A DNA stretch of 64,000 bases from Nostoc sp. UHCC 0926 (GCF_028623165.1 NZ_CP117768.1:1488001-1552000), one strand, 5' to 3'. Counted from the stretch's first letter, positions 52,856 to 61,389 are shown. The notes: generated by a model not told the origin, from the sequence alone. Translations and numbers: made by a program.

Positions 52856-52949
52856 TTCTTCTCATCTGAAAAATTAAAACCCACTTTCCGACTCTAAAGT
52901 ATCAAATCAAACTGAGGAGTTTGAGATTTTTCCAAGATCCAACATCAGT

Positions 52950-53074
52950 AAGGGACTGACAAAAAATAAATTATCCAAAATTATTTGTACATTTGTAGGG
53001 GCGCAAGGCCTTGCGCCCCTACGTTCGCGGAGCGTCCCGCAGGGATGGGATATTTTTTTAACTGGAAGTCCCTA
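52950..53074 (+). repeat. MITE-like element, copy 1 (contains 28-bp palindrome)
   Basis: Ends TAAGGGACT... and ...GGAAGTCCCTA are inverted. The interior has ATTATCC-AAATTATTTGTA, the 28-bp palindrome (52995-53022) and TGGGATATTTTTTTAACTGG. It matches copy 2 (54211-54315) in the opposite orientation, with an extra 20-odd bp (GTTCGCGGAGCGTCCCGCAG) of another repeat. Confidence 0.8.
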
Positions 53075-53247
53075 AAATGGTTGTGTAAATTGGTTATGAA
53101 CCATTATCCACGAGCACATCTCTAACCCGGTTAACATTGCCAATTAGAGAGGAACACATTACATTGCCCTGCTCTTTAAAACTCTTAATCACTCTCAGCA
53201 GAGTAAAATCCGAAACCCTCTTATAACTCAGTTATCAGGAGAATCTC
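53075..53247. other. Upstream region of the nitroreductase
   Basis: No gene. The last bases TCAGGAGAATCTC before ATG 53248 give a good ribosome-binding site (AGGAGA). No repeat of the 50349 dyad was seen here. Confidence 0.45.
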
Positions 53248-53913
53248 ATGAATTCCATTACTCAAACCCAACCTTTAGATGTACCCAGTGCGATCGCTAA
53301 ACGCCGTTCCATCAAAACTTTTAAAACAGACCCCATCACCCCAGAACTGCTTAAGCAACTGGTAGAGTTAACCGTGGCTGCACCCAGTAGCTATAATATC
53401 CAGGACTGGCAAATTATTCTTGTGCAAGATGAAGCGCAAAAGGCAGCACTCTCAGCAGCATCTTTTAATCAACAGCAAATTGTCCAAGCACCTGTAACCT
53501 TTGTCTTTGCCGCCGATCCGAACGCAGGCGAACAAAACTTGGCCCCAATTCTAGAGCAGGGACTCGAAACTGGGGCATGGAATGAAGGTACGGTAAACTA
53601 CTTTAAAACCGCCGTCCCCCAATTTCAAGCAACGCTAGGCGAGAAGCGACGTGAATATGCGATCAAAGATGCGATCATTGCCGCTACCCATTTGGTGTTA
53701 GCAGCAGAAAGTCTGGGATTATCAACTTGTTTTATGAACGGTTGGATTGAGGATCAGGTAAAGGAAGTGATTGGGGCTGGGGATAATCCAGATTTAGCGA
53801 TCGCTGTTTTAGTTCCTGTTGGCTATGCAGCCGAACCACGCTTAAATCCAGGTCGTTTGCCATTTTCCTCCAACGTCTCTGTAGACAGAATCGGTAATCC
53901 TTATGCAGGGTAG
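53248..53913 (+). CDS. Nitroreductase-family flavoprotein
   Basis: The 221-residue protein starts with SAIAKRRSIKTFKTDPITPE, the FMN-binding Arg pattern of nitroreductases. It continues with VAAPSSYNIQDWQIILVQDE and AATHLVLAAESLGLSTCFMNGW and the end VLVPVGYAAEPRLNPGR. It reduces nitroaromatics, quinones or similar compounds with NAD(P)H via FMN. It lies between two inverted MITE copies. Same strand as the other redox genes. Confidence 0.92.
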   Translation: MNSITQTQPLDVPSAIAKRRSIKTFKTDPITPELLKQLVELTVAAPSSYNIQDWQIILVQDEAQKAALSAASFNQQQIVQAPVTFVFAADPNAGEQNLAPILEQGLETGAWNEGTVNYFKTAVPQFQATLGEKRREYAIKDAIIAATHLVLAAESLGLSTCFMNGWIEDQVKEVIGAGDNPDLAIAVLVPVGYAAEPRLNPGRLPFSSNVSVDRIGNPYAG

Positions 53914-54014
53914 TTCTCTCTAAATTTGGCATTGGGCATAAAGCAAGAGCTAAAAGGGTGGAGTTCTGAGCCTCGTTAATGGAGTTCCAACATTCATTAA
54001 TGGAGTTCAAAAAC

Positions 54015-54161
54015 TCATCGACAAAGCTCTGAGGTTCAGCGACGAAGCTCTGAGGTTCATCGACAAAGCTCTGAGGTTCATCGACAAAGCTCTGAGGTTC
54101 ATCGACAAAGCTCTGAGGTTCAGCGATGAAGCTCTGAGGTTCAGCGACGAAGCTCAAAGAC
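54015..54161. repeat. Tandem repeat, 7 units of 21 bp
   Basis: Units begin TCATCGACAAAGCTCTGAGG or TCAGCGACGAAGCTCTGAGG; the last unit is divergent. The minus strand stays open as heptapeptides (FVDEPQS/FVAEPQS), overlapping the end of the nitroreductase gene, but no promoter or start supports translation. The unit is unrelated to the 38629 array yet has the same length. Confidence 0.9.
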
Positions 54162-54210
54162 TCGTGAATTATTAAAAACTCATTCACGAGTTTCCTTTAT
54201 ACCTATTCGA

Positions 54211-54315
54211 TAAGGGACTTCCAGTTAAAAAAATATCCCGTCGTAGGGGCGCAAGGCCTTGCGCCCCTACAAATCTATAAATAATTTGGGATAATTTCTT
54301 TTTTGCAAGTCCCTA
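54211..54315 (-). repeat. MITE-like element, copy 2
   Basis: Inverted copy of the element at 52950-53074, with ends TAAGGGACTTCC and GCAAGTCCCTA and the 28-bp palindrome at 54243-54270. No coding capacity. Confidence 0.8.
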
Positions 54316-54360
54316 AATTTAGCTAATGACCTCTACTCCCCCTGCTCCCCCCTCCAAACC

Positions 54361-55659
54361 ATGTCCTTAGCCTCCTTCCTAGCGCGTCGTTCGTTCCACT
54401 ATGGCTGGATCGTCGCGGGTTTAACATTCCTAGCCTTGTTGGTTGCAGCCGGAATTCGCTCTGCTCCGGGAGTCTTTATAGTGCCTCTCGAACAGGAGTT
54501 CGGCTGGAGTAGAGCTACTATATCTTTGGCAATATCCATTAACTTAGTACTCTACGGACTAATTGGCCCTTTTGCCGCCACAGTCATGGAGCGGATTGGC
54601 ATTCGCCGGATGATGGTGTTCTCACTTGCTGTCATTGCTCTCGGTGTCGGTTTAACCACTTTGATGTCAGCGTCTTGGCAGCTAGTCTTGCTGTGGGGTG
54701 TAGTTGTCGGTTCTGGTAGCGGAGTTATCGCCCTGGTTTTGGGTGCTATTGTCGTCAATCGCTGGTTTTTTGAAAAGCGGGGTCTGGTTCTCGGCATCCT
54801 AACCGCCAGTACAGCTACCGGGCAACTGGTGTTTCTGCCCATGCTGGCCTCAATAACCGATCGCTTTGGGTGGCGAATTGCCGCTCTATGTTTGACTGGT
54901 GCAGCACTTCTAATTATTCCAGCGATCGCAGTCTTTATGCGCGATCGTCCGGCAGATGTTGGTTTGCGACCCTTTGGCGACAATAGCGAAACGGTGGAAG
55001 TCTCACAGCCTAGAGCAAATTCCATCGCCTCTACCCTCAACGCTCTCTGGCTGGGAATGCATAAACGCGACTTCTGGCTGTTATTTGGTAGCTTTTTTAT
55101 CTGTGGTGCTAGCACAAATGGGTTGATTGGGACTCATCTAATTCCCGCTTGTATTGACCACGGTATTCCTGAAGTCAAAGCTGCTGGTCTTTTGGCAATC
55201 ATGGGACTATTCGATTTTTTTGGTACTACTATGTCCGGTTGGCTATCTGACCGCTGGAACAATCGCTACTTATTGTGCTGGTACTACGGACTGCGGGGTT
55301 TATCTTTGATTTTCTTACCCTTCAGTTTCGACTTTTCCTTCTATGGACTTTCCATTTTCGCTGTCTTCTATGGACTTGATTGGATTGCCACCGTACCACC
55401 TACAGTACGTCTTGTTGCTAACGTCTTCGGTAAAGAAAATGTCGGCGTTATGTTCGGCTGGATTGTCGCAGGACATCAGATCGGTGCAGCCACAGCAGCA
55501 TTCGGAGCCGGGGTATTGAGAACCTGGACGGGTAGTTATTTACAAGCGTTTATTTTATCAGGCGTTCTCTGTATGATTGCCGCAGTTTGTGTACTGCAAA
55601 TTGGTCAAAGTCCGACTAAGGGCAATTCACACTTATCTTCAGTCACGCTCAATTCTTAG
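54361..55659 (+). CDS. MFS transporter (OFA/monocarboxylate-like)
   Basis: The 432-residue protein has 12 predicted membrane helices. The start RSFHYGWIVAGLTFLALLVAAGIRSAPGVFIVPLEQEFGWSRATIS is typical of the MCT/OFA-like branch of the major facilitator superfamily. The loop 2-3 region has ATVMERIGIRRMM, and the middle loop is hydrophilic (residues about 195-230). It is placed 8 bp before the flavoprotein gene, suggesting an operon. Likely role: export or uptake of a small organic anion or xenobiotic linked to the detoxification genes. Confidence 0.92.
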   Translation: MSLASFLARRSFHYGWIVAGLTFLALLVAAGIRSAPGVFIVPLEQEFGWSRATISLAISINLVLYGLIGPFAATVMERIGIRRMMVFSLAVIALGVGLTTLMSASWQLVLLWGVVVGSGSGVIALVLGAIVVNRWFFEKRGLVLGILTASTATGQLVFLPMLASITDRFGWRIAALCLTGAALLIIPAIAVFMRDRPADVGLRPFGDNSETVEVSQPRANSIASTLNALWLGMHKRDFWLLFGSFFICGASTNGLIGTHLIPACIDHGIPEVKAAGLLAIMGLFDFFGTTMSGWLSDRWNNRYLLCWYYGLRGLSLIFLPFSFDFSFYGLSIFAVFYGLDWIATVPPTVRLVANVFGKENVGVMFGWIVAGHQIGAATAAFGAGVLRTWTGSYLQAFILSGVLCMIAAVCVLQIGQSPTKGNSHLSSVTLNS

Positions 55660-55667
55660 TATGTAAG

Positions 55668-56249
55668 ATGAATGTCTTAATCGTTTATGCCCATCCAAAT
55701 CCCAATAGTTTTAATCACGCCATCCTTGACTCTGTGGTAACTGGACTCAAAGAAGCAGGTCATACTCCCAAAATTAAGGATCTTTATACTTTATCTTTAA
55801 AAATTACCCTTGATGCCGAAGATTTTGAGCAAATTGGCAAGGGAAAAACGCCAGATGATATCTTAAAAGAACAACAAGATATTCTCTGGGCTGAGGGACT
55901 TATTTTCATTTACCCAATTTGGTGGTACGACCGTCCAGCTATTCTCAAAGGCTGGATTGATCGGGTATTTTTACAAGGCTTTGCCTTTGATACAGATGCC
56001 GATGGTATCAAAGGCTTACTCATCCACAAAAAAGCCATCATCTTTCAGACCACTGGCGGCACAGAAGCAATGTTTATACACATCGGCACTGATAAGGATG
56101 TATTCCGACACACCATGATGGAAGGTACTTTACAGTTCTGTGGCATTCAAAACATTATCTATAAGCCTTTTTATGGTGTGCCACATATTTCGCAAGCAGA
56201 CCGAGAACAAATGCTGTCGGAAACTTATGAACTGGCTAAAAATTTCTAA
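55668..56249 (+). CDS. NAD(P)H:quinone oxidoreductase-like flavodoxin-fold protein
   Basis: The 193-residue protein belongs to the flavodoxin_2 family (NQO1/MdaB/KefF-like): MNVLIVYAHPNPNSFNHAIL, AEGLIFIYPIWWYDRPAILKGWIDRVFLQGFAF and IIFQTTGGTEAMF. It performs two-electron reduction of quinones with NAD(P)H, avoiding semiquinone radicals. Spacing to the next SDR gene is 17 bp with an AAGGAGAATT ribosome-binding site, so the genes are co-transcribed. Confidence 0.93.
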   Translation: MNVLIVYAHPNPNSFNHAILDSVVTGLKEAGHTPKIKDLYTLSLKITLDAEDFEQIGKGKTPDDILKEQQDILWAEGLIFIYPIWWYDRPAILKGWIDRVFLQGFAFDTDADGIKGLLIHKKAIIFQTTGGTEAMFIHIGTDKDVFRHTMMEGTLQFCGIQNIIYKPFYGVPHISQADREQMLSETYELAKNF

Positions 56250-56266
56250 CAAGGAGAATTAAATTT

Positions 56267-56956
56267 ATGGCAACAACAGCTTTAATTGTCGGTGCAGGTA
56301 GTGGACTGAGCGCTTCTTTAGCTCGCCTATTTGCAAAAGAAGGATTCAGCGTCGCTTTAGCAGCTCGCCAAACTGAAAAACTCAATCAATTGAACAGTGA
56401 AATTGGCGCAGTTAGTTTCGCTGCTGATGTCTCAAAGCCAGACGAAGTAGAACAGTTATTTATTGATGTTGAAAATAAAGTCGGTTCCCCGAATGTTGTC
56501 GTTTACAATCCCAGTTTCCGGGTGCGGGGGCCTCTTGTTGATTTAGACCCTGGTGAGGTGGCAAAAACCTTAGATGTAACTGCCTATGGTGGCTTTCTTG
56601 TGGCCCAAGCTGCTACCAAAAGGTTTTTGCAGCTTGGCGGCGGTGCTATATTTTTTACTGGAGCCTCAGCGAGTATCAAAGGTTATCCTCTGTCTGCTCC
56701 CTTTGCAATGGGTAAATTTGCATTGCGCGGTTTGGCTCAGAGTATTGCTAGAGAATTAGCACCGAAAAATATCCATGTGGCGCATTTCGTGATTGATGGT
56801 GGAATCCGCTCAACAGGCCGCCAAGATCCAGCAGATAATCCTGATAGTACTCTTGACCCGGATGCGATCGCTCAAACTTATCTCAGTATTCTCCGCCAAC
56901 CCCGCAGTGCTTGGACATGGGAAATAGAACTACGTCCGTGGGTAGAGAACTTCTAG
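56267..56956 (+). CDS. SDR-family oxidoreductase (atypical)
   Basis: The 229-residue protein has VGAGSGLSASLARLFAKEGF, a variant of the TGxxxGxG loop, and VVYNPSFRVRGP in place of NNAG. The catalytic Ser lies in FFTGASASIKG, but the usual YxxxK is FAMGKFALRGLAQS, so Tyr is replaced by Phe while Lys is kept. SDRs lacking the Tyr are atypical, so a reduced or different activity is possible. It is in the operon-like run with the flavoprotein. Confidence 0.88.
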   Translation: MATTALIVGAGSGLSASLARLFAKEGFSVALAARQTEKLNQLNSEIGAVSFAADVSKPDEVEQLFIDVENKVGSPNVVVYNPSFRVRGPLVDLDPGEVAKTLDVTAYGGFLVAQAATKRFLQLGGGAIFFTGASASIKGYPLSAPFAMGKFALRGLAQSIARELAPKNIHVAHFVIDGGIRSTGRQDPADNPDSTLDPDAIAQTYLSILRQPRSAWTWEIELRPWVENF

Positions 56957-56990
56957 CCTAGACAATTGTTAAAAAGATAGTTTTGCAGGT

Positions 56991-57761
56991 ATGAGAATTG
57001 ATTTTGGTGCAACTGCTATTGATTATGCAAAACACCGCGCTGGCTTTCCCAGTTCATTATTTAACAAACTGTCTGAATATGGTATAGGTTTACCAGGGCA
57101 GAACATTGTTGACCTTGGCACAGGAACAGGAACACTAGCGCGGGGCTTTGCAGATAGAGGTGCTTATGTGATTGGCATAGACCGGTCAGTCTCGCTTTTA
57201 GAACAAGCAAGCCAGTTAAGCGAATCTGCCCAACTCAAAGTAGATTATCGAGTCGCAACTGCCGAAAATACCGAGTTACTAGACTCAAGTGCGGATGTGG
57301 TAACTGCTGGACAGTGTTGGCATTGGTTTGACCGTTTGCGTGTCGTCCAGGAAATTATTCGGATATTGAGAAGAAATGGCTCGATTGCGATCGCTCATTT
57401 TGATTGGATACCATTAAAAGGTAATGTAGTTGAAGCAACAGAACAACTGATTAAGGCTCATAATCCCGCGTGGAATCTGGACGGGGGTAATGGATTGTAT
57501 CCCCTGTGGTTACAAGACATTGGCGAAGGAGGATTCCGAGAAATCCGCACATTTTCTTACGATGTATTTGTACCTTATACACACGAAGATTGGCGGGGAC
57601 GAATTCGGGCTAGTGCTGGTGTGGGAGCCAGCTTGACACCAGAAAAGGTAGAAGTATTTGACCAAGAATTGGCAACATTACTTGAAGCAAAATATCCCAC
57701 ACCAATTCTTCAGGTTCACCACAGAGTTTGGGCAGCGATCGCAAAATCACCGCAATATTAG
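56991..57761 (+). CDS. Class I SAM-dependent methyltransferase
   Basis: The 256-residue protein is of Methyltransf_11 type: NIVDLGTGTGTLARGFADRG (motif I), YVIGIDRSVSLLEQA (motif II acidic residue), SADVVTAGQCWHWFD and RILRRNGSIAIAHFDW. The start DFGATAIDYAKHRAGFP is frequent in this family. Methyl acceptor unknown. Located 34 bp after the SDR on the same strand, so probably co-transcribed. Confidence 0.92.
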   Translation: MRIDFGATAIDYAKHRAGFPSSLFNKLSEYGIGLPGQNIVDLGTGTGTLARGFADRGAYVIGIDRSVSLLEQASQLSESAQLKVDYRVATAENTELLDSSADVVTAGQCWHWFDRLRVVQEIIRILRRNGSIAIAHFDWIPLKGNVVEATEQLIKAHNPAWNLDGGNGLYPLWLQDIGEGGFREIRTFSYDVFVPYTHEDWRGRIRASAGVGASLTPEKVEVFDQELATLLEAKYPTPILQVHHRVWAAIAKSPQY

Positions 57762-57773
57762 TACAAATTTCAT

Positions 57774-57790
57774 TAATTCGTTGCGAATTA
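57774..57790. promoter_or_regulatory. Dyad TAATTCG-TTG-CGAATTA upstream of GST
   Basis: Perfect 7-bp arms with a 3-bp spacer, 53 bp before the GST start. The half-site TAATTCG also occurs in each arm of the dyad at 50349-50383, so it may be another, weaker site of the same ArsR regulator. Confidence 0.35.
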
Positions 57791-57842
57791 TCTGCGCCCT
57801 TTTGCGTTTAAATTTCAACCCTCAATATAAGGAAAACTAACC

Positions 57843-58541
57843 ATGATTGATCTTTATTATTGGCCAACTCCAAACGGTCATAAAATCACAATTTTCTTGG
57901 AAGAAATCGGCTTACCATATACCATAAATCCTGTGAATATTGGCGCTGGGGAGCAATTTAAGCCCGAATTTCTGAAGATTTCTCCTAACAATCGGATGCC
58001 TGCGATCGTTGACCACGAACCAGCCGATGGAGGTGCGCCAATTTCGGTATTTGAGTCTGGTGCAATCTTGCTATATTTGGCAGAAAAAACCGGGAAATTA
58101 ATCCCCCAAGATTTACGCCAACGCACTAAAGTTTTAGAATGGTTGTTCTGGCAAATGGCAGGGCTGGGACCAATGGCGGGACAAAATCATCACTTTAGCG
58201 CCTATGCTCCCGAAAAGATTGAATATGCCATTAACCGCTACGTGAATGAGACGGGACGCTTATATGCAGTGCTGAATAAGCAACTAGCAGATAGAGAATT
58301 TGTGGCTGGCGATTATTCCATCGCCGATATTGCTGCTTATCCCTGGATTGTCCCCCATGAGCGCCAAAGCCAAAACCTAGAGGATTTTCCTCATCTCAAG
58401 CGGTGGTTTGAGACAATTAAAGCCCGTCCAGCAACAATTCGCGCCTACGAGAAAGCCGAAGCATTGCAAACTCAAGCGCTTGATCCAGATAAATCACGAG
58501 ATATGTTATTTAACCAGTCGGCGAAGACTATTCAGCCTTGA
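57843..58541 (+). CDS. Glutathione S-transferase (Ure2p/YfcG-like)
   Basis: The 232-residue protein has an N-terminal thioredoxin-like domain: YWPTPNGHKITIFLEEIGLPYTINPVNI, then SPNNRMPAIVDHE and VFESGAILLYLAEKTGKL (glutathione-binding SNAIL/ESGAI motif). The helical C-terminal domain has VAGDYSIADIAAYPWI. Asn in TPNGHK corresponds to the active-site residue of YfcG-type enzymes that reduce disulfides or conjugate electrophiles. It fits the detoxification context. Confidence 0.95.
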   Translation: MIDLYYWPTPNGHKITIFLEEIGLPYTINPVNIGAGEQFKPEFLKISPNNRMPAIVDHEPADGGAPISVFESGAILLYLAEKTGKLIPQDLRQRTKVLEWLFWQMAGLGPMAGQNHHFSAYAPEKIEYAINRYVNETGRLYAVLNKQLADREFVAGDYSIADIAAYPWIVPHERQSQNLEDFPHLKRWFETIKARPATIRAYEKAEALQTQALDPDKSRDMLFNQSAKTIQP

Positions 58542-58611
58542 GCCTTTTGAATTGTTTTGTGAGTGTGGCATGTACTAAGTCAGCTCTAACCCCAGATCAT
58601 CGATTGCAACT

Positions 58612-59160
58612 ATGAGCAAAGATTTCTCACTATCTTCCTTTCCTCAATTAGAAACAGAAAGGCTCCTTCTGCGTGAGATAACGTTGCAGGATGCTGAGGC
58701 GATCTTTGCTGTCTTCTGTGATCCAGGCGTGACTCAGTTTCATGATCTTGATAGCTTCACTTCTATTAAAGAAGCGCTCGCACTCATTGAACGTAGAGCC
58801 AAGCGGCTTGAGCGAGGAGATGGAATTCGCTGGGGAATTGCTCGTAAGCAAGACAACGTTTTGATTGGTTCTTGTGGGTTTACGTGGAACCCACAAGAAC
58901 ATGATGCTGCTGAGGTTGGTTATGAGCTTGCCAGTACCTTTTGGAAACAAGGCATCATGACTGAGGCGGTGGGTAGTATCTTGCAATTTGGGTTTGAGAA
59001 AATGGGTTTGCGTTTCATTGTTGGCCAAGTCATGGTAGACAACATAGCTTCTAAAAAGTTACTAGAAAAGTTAGGTTTTCACAGTCAGGGTGTACTGAAA
59101 CAGTATGGCTTCTTCAAAGGGCAGTTTCACGATCTGGAGCAATTTGTGCTTAACAGATAA
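58612..59160 (+). CDS. GNAT-family N-acetyltransferase (RimJ/RimL-like)
   Basis: The 182-residue protein has LETERLLLREITLQDAEAIF at the start, typical of the RimJ/RimL group, and GIARKQDNVLIGSCGF and EVGYELASTFWKQGIMTEAV, with the acetyl-CoA-binding loop altered from Q/RxxGxG/A to KQGIMTEA. It ends VMVDNIASKKLLEKLGFHSQGVL. It may acetylate a protein N-terminus or a small amine. Last intact gene before a decayed region. Confidence 0.92.
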   Translation: MSKDFSLSSFPQLETERLLLREITLQDAEAIFAVFCDPGVTQFHDLDSFTSIKEALALIERRAKRLERGDGIRWGIARKQDNVLIGSCGFTWNPQEHDAAEVGYELASTFWKQGIMTEAVGSILQFGFEKMGLRFIVGQVMVDNIASKKLLEKLGFHSQGVLKQYGFFKGQFHDLEQFVLNR

Positions 59161-59654
59161 AAAACTGAGTGAATAGGTTAGTAACGGATATTATTAAATC
59201 TTTTTACTCAATTAGCTTATGGCTAGAGTAAGTGTGGCAGCTTGCTACGGGGAATTGTTAAAAGTACCCAGAAAAAGACAAGCGAATCAAGTTAAAAGAA
59301 CCAAAGGTATTTCCTGAAATAGCAATCCGATTTGATTTTTGAAAAAATATAAGTATATATCAATCCTATCTGATTTGTGAAAATTACCGGTGTCTAGATC
59401 CCCGACTTCTTAAAGAAGTCGGGGATCTAACTTTTCACGAATGATTTAGGACTGCTATATATAGGGTGTGTTAACGAAGCGTAACACACCTATGTGTATT
59501 TAAAAAATCAAATATGAGTCCTATAGTTCAGGGAAAAAACATATATACAGGGCTACCATCGTAAAGATGGAACTTATGTTCAAGGGCATTATCGTAAAAA
59601 GAATTGAGCCAAAGACAAGTTTATTTAAACATGAAGCGACCCACACTACTGGCA
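59161..59654. other. Decayed intergenic stretch
   Basis: It holds the MITE-like element (59319-59458) with an internal perfect hairpin AGATCCCCGACTTCTT (59396-59428), and a short coding-like tail at 59548-59607. That tail has QGYHRKDGTYVQGHYRK, the repeat motif found at the C-terminus of many small bacterial proteins, without an upstream gene. Confidence 0.55.
59319..59458. repeat. MITE-like element with ATAGCAATCC ends
   Basis: Terminal ATAGCAATCC and GGACTGCTAT are near-perfect inverted repeats. A related element lies at 62538-62639. The interior contains the 33-bp hairpin 59396-59428. Confidence 0.65.
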
Positions 59655-60101
59655 TTATCTAATTTTAACTTTTACTTGTAGTTTTCCTTCTATTTTAAAC
59701 GGTACTTGATGATAGTTATTAGGTTCATATTCTGATGTAACTTTCCAATCATATCGTTGCAGCAAGGTTGTCAAAAAAATCTTTATTTCCATCCTGGCAA
59801 ACTCCATTCCAATACATATATGTTCACCACCACCAAAACCAATTAAATCAAAGGAAGGAGTCTTTTTTATCTTCTTCACGGGGAGGGGCAAAGCGTTCTG
59901 GATAAAAACTTTCTGGGTTAGTATAAATCTCACTCATGCGATGCGTTAATCCTTGAGCAACAATCACCACCCAACCAGGAGGAATGCAGTAACCTGCGTA
60001 TTCAATTTCCTTGACAACTCCCCGAAACAGTACTATACCTGCGGGGTTGTAAAGTCGTTCTATTTCTTTTAAAAAATAAGTCATTTGATTAAGTTGCTTG
60101 A
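59655..60101 (-). pseudogene. Cytochrome P450, C-terminal fragment with frameshift
   Basis: The K-helix ExxR is in LKEIERLYNPAG, followed by EYAGYCIPPGWVVIVAQGLTHRM and the PERF motif in FYPERFAPPREEDKK. A one-base shift within a run of six T (59863-59868; six A on the coding strand) breaks the frame. The continuing frame has SFDLIGFGGGEHICIGMEFAR, the haem-ligand Cys loop, and runs to the stop. The N-terminal two thirds, including the I helix, are absent. Its upstream end overlaps the start region of the MFS gene on the other strand. Confidence 0.88.
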
Positions 60102-60145
60102 GGTGTCCCAAGTTCAAAGGTTCCAAACTACAGGAGAACATAGCA

Positions 60146-61342
60146 GTGGGCAGGTTAGCAAAGGATATAGCAGGCAAAACACCTGTCTCATTAGGATTGT
60201 TGGGCGCTGCTGCCTTCATGGTGATTGCTGATGCACGGGTGATTGACCCCCTGCTGCACATCATTGCTGACGAGTTTAAAGTCGGCGTTGGCAGCGCTGC
60301 GATAATTATCTCGGCATACACAATTCCCTACGGACTATTTCAGTTAGTCTATGGGCCACTAGGCGATCGCATCGGCAAACTTAAGGTAATTACGGTAGCA
60401 CTGGCAGCATTTGCTGTGGGTACTGCTGTTTGTGCCTTTGTATCAAATATCGTCTTACTTACCTTACTGCGGGTTCTCACAGGGATGGCTGCTGCTGGGG
60501 TCATCCCCGTTACCCTAGCTTATATTGGTGACAACTTCCCTTATGAAGAACGCCAAGCTGCGATCGGCAAGTATTTAAGTGCGCTAGTGTTGGGTCAAAT
60601 CCTCAGTGGTAGTTTGGGCGGCATCTTTGGGGAATATATCGGCTGGCGTGATATATTTCTCTTATTTGGCATCGTCTCCCTTGGCATTGCTGGACTTTTG
60701 TGGCGGGGAACGCGCCATCTTAGCGATGGTCATCGTCCCCAAAGTCGCGTCGGTAGGATCACATTTCGACCTTATTACCAACTATTGACCCAACCGATCG
60801 CTCGGACTGTAATTATAGGAGTGTTTGTGGAAGGCTTTTGCGTGTTTGGGGCATTTGCTTATGTCGGCGCATTTCTGCGCGATCGCTATAGTCTAAGTTA
60901 TGTAGCGATCGGGTTTATGCTCAGTGGTTTTGGATTGGGTGGACTGATTTACAGTCGCTCAGTTAAATGGTTAGTCAGGCGACTGGGTGAAATTGGTTTA
61001 ATGGGGATGGGAGGAGGCTTGATGTGTATCAGCTTCTTAGCGATCGCATTGTTCCAGAACTGGATGCTTTTTATCCCTTTGAGTATTTTAATGGGATTGG
61101 GCTTTTATATGATGCACAGCACCCTCCAGACCCAAGCCACTGAGCTTTCGCCGGAAGCACGAGGCACTGCTGTTTCGCTGTTCGTCTTCAACCTGTTTGT
61201 CGGCCAGGGAATCGGCGCAGCGGTATTTGGTAGGATTGTGGATAACTTCGGCTACATTTATTGTTTTATTGTGGCTGGTGTTGCGCTTGCTCTGCTCTCT
61301 GTTTGGTTAGTCAAGCAGAAGCAAAACAGCGATGAAAGCTAA
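60146..61342 (+). CDS. MFS drug-efflux-type transporter (DHA1-like)
   Basis: About 398 residues. The GTG at 60146 is chosen because AGGAG (60132-60136) lies nine bases upstream and the earlier in-frame codons overlap the P450 remnant. Twelve helices are predicted. The first loop has VYGPLGDRIGKLKVI (motif A, GxLaDrxGrkk), and helix 4-5 has RVLTGMAAAGVIPVTLAYIGD, typical of drug-H+ antiporters. The substrate is unknown. Together with the upstream detoxification genes it suggests efflux. Confidence 0.9.
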   Translation: MGRLAKDIAGKTPVSLGLLGAAAFMVIADARVIDPLLHIIADEFKVGVGSAAIIISAYTIPYGLFQLVYGPLGDRIGKLKVITVALAAFAVGTAVCAFVSNIVLLTLLRVLTGMAAAGVIPVTLAYIGDNFPYEERQAAIGKYLSALVLGQILSGSLGGIFGEYIGWRDIFLLFGIVSLGIAGLLWRGTRHLSDGHRPQSRVGRITFRPYYQLLTQPIARTVIIGVFVEGFCVFGAFAYVGAFLRDRYSLSYVAIGFMLSGFGLGGLIYSRSVKWLVRRLGEIGLMGMGGGLMCISFLAIALFQNWMLFIPLSILMGLGFYMMHSTLQTQATELSPEARGTAVSLFVFNLFVGQGIGAAVFGRIVDNFGYIYCFIVAGVALALLSVWLVKQKQNSDES

Positions 61343-61389
61343 GGTATACACACAGCCTCTAGAGGAGAGCAAGGGATTAGAATGTATCA

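Noticed and set aside
53732..54187. 151-residue minus-strand frame with FVDEPQS repeats
   Set aside because: It overlaps the 3' end of the nitroreductase antisense and consists mostly of the 21-bp tandem array. No start context.
54552..55115. 187-residue minus-strand frame in the MFS gene
   Set aside because: Antisense to a well-supported 12-helix transporter; no independent evidence.
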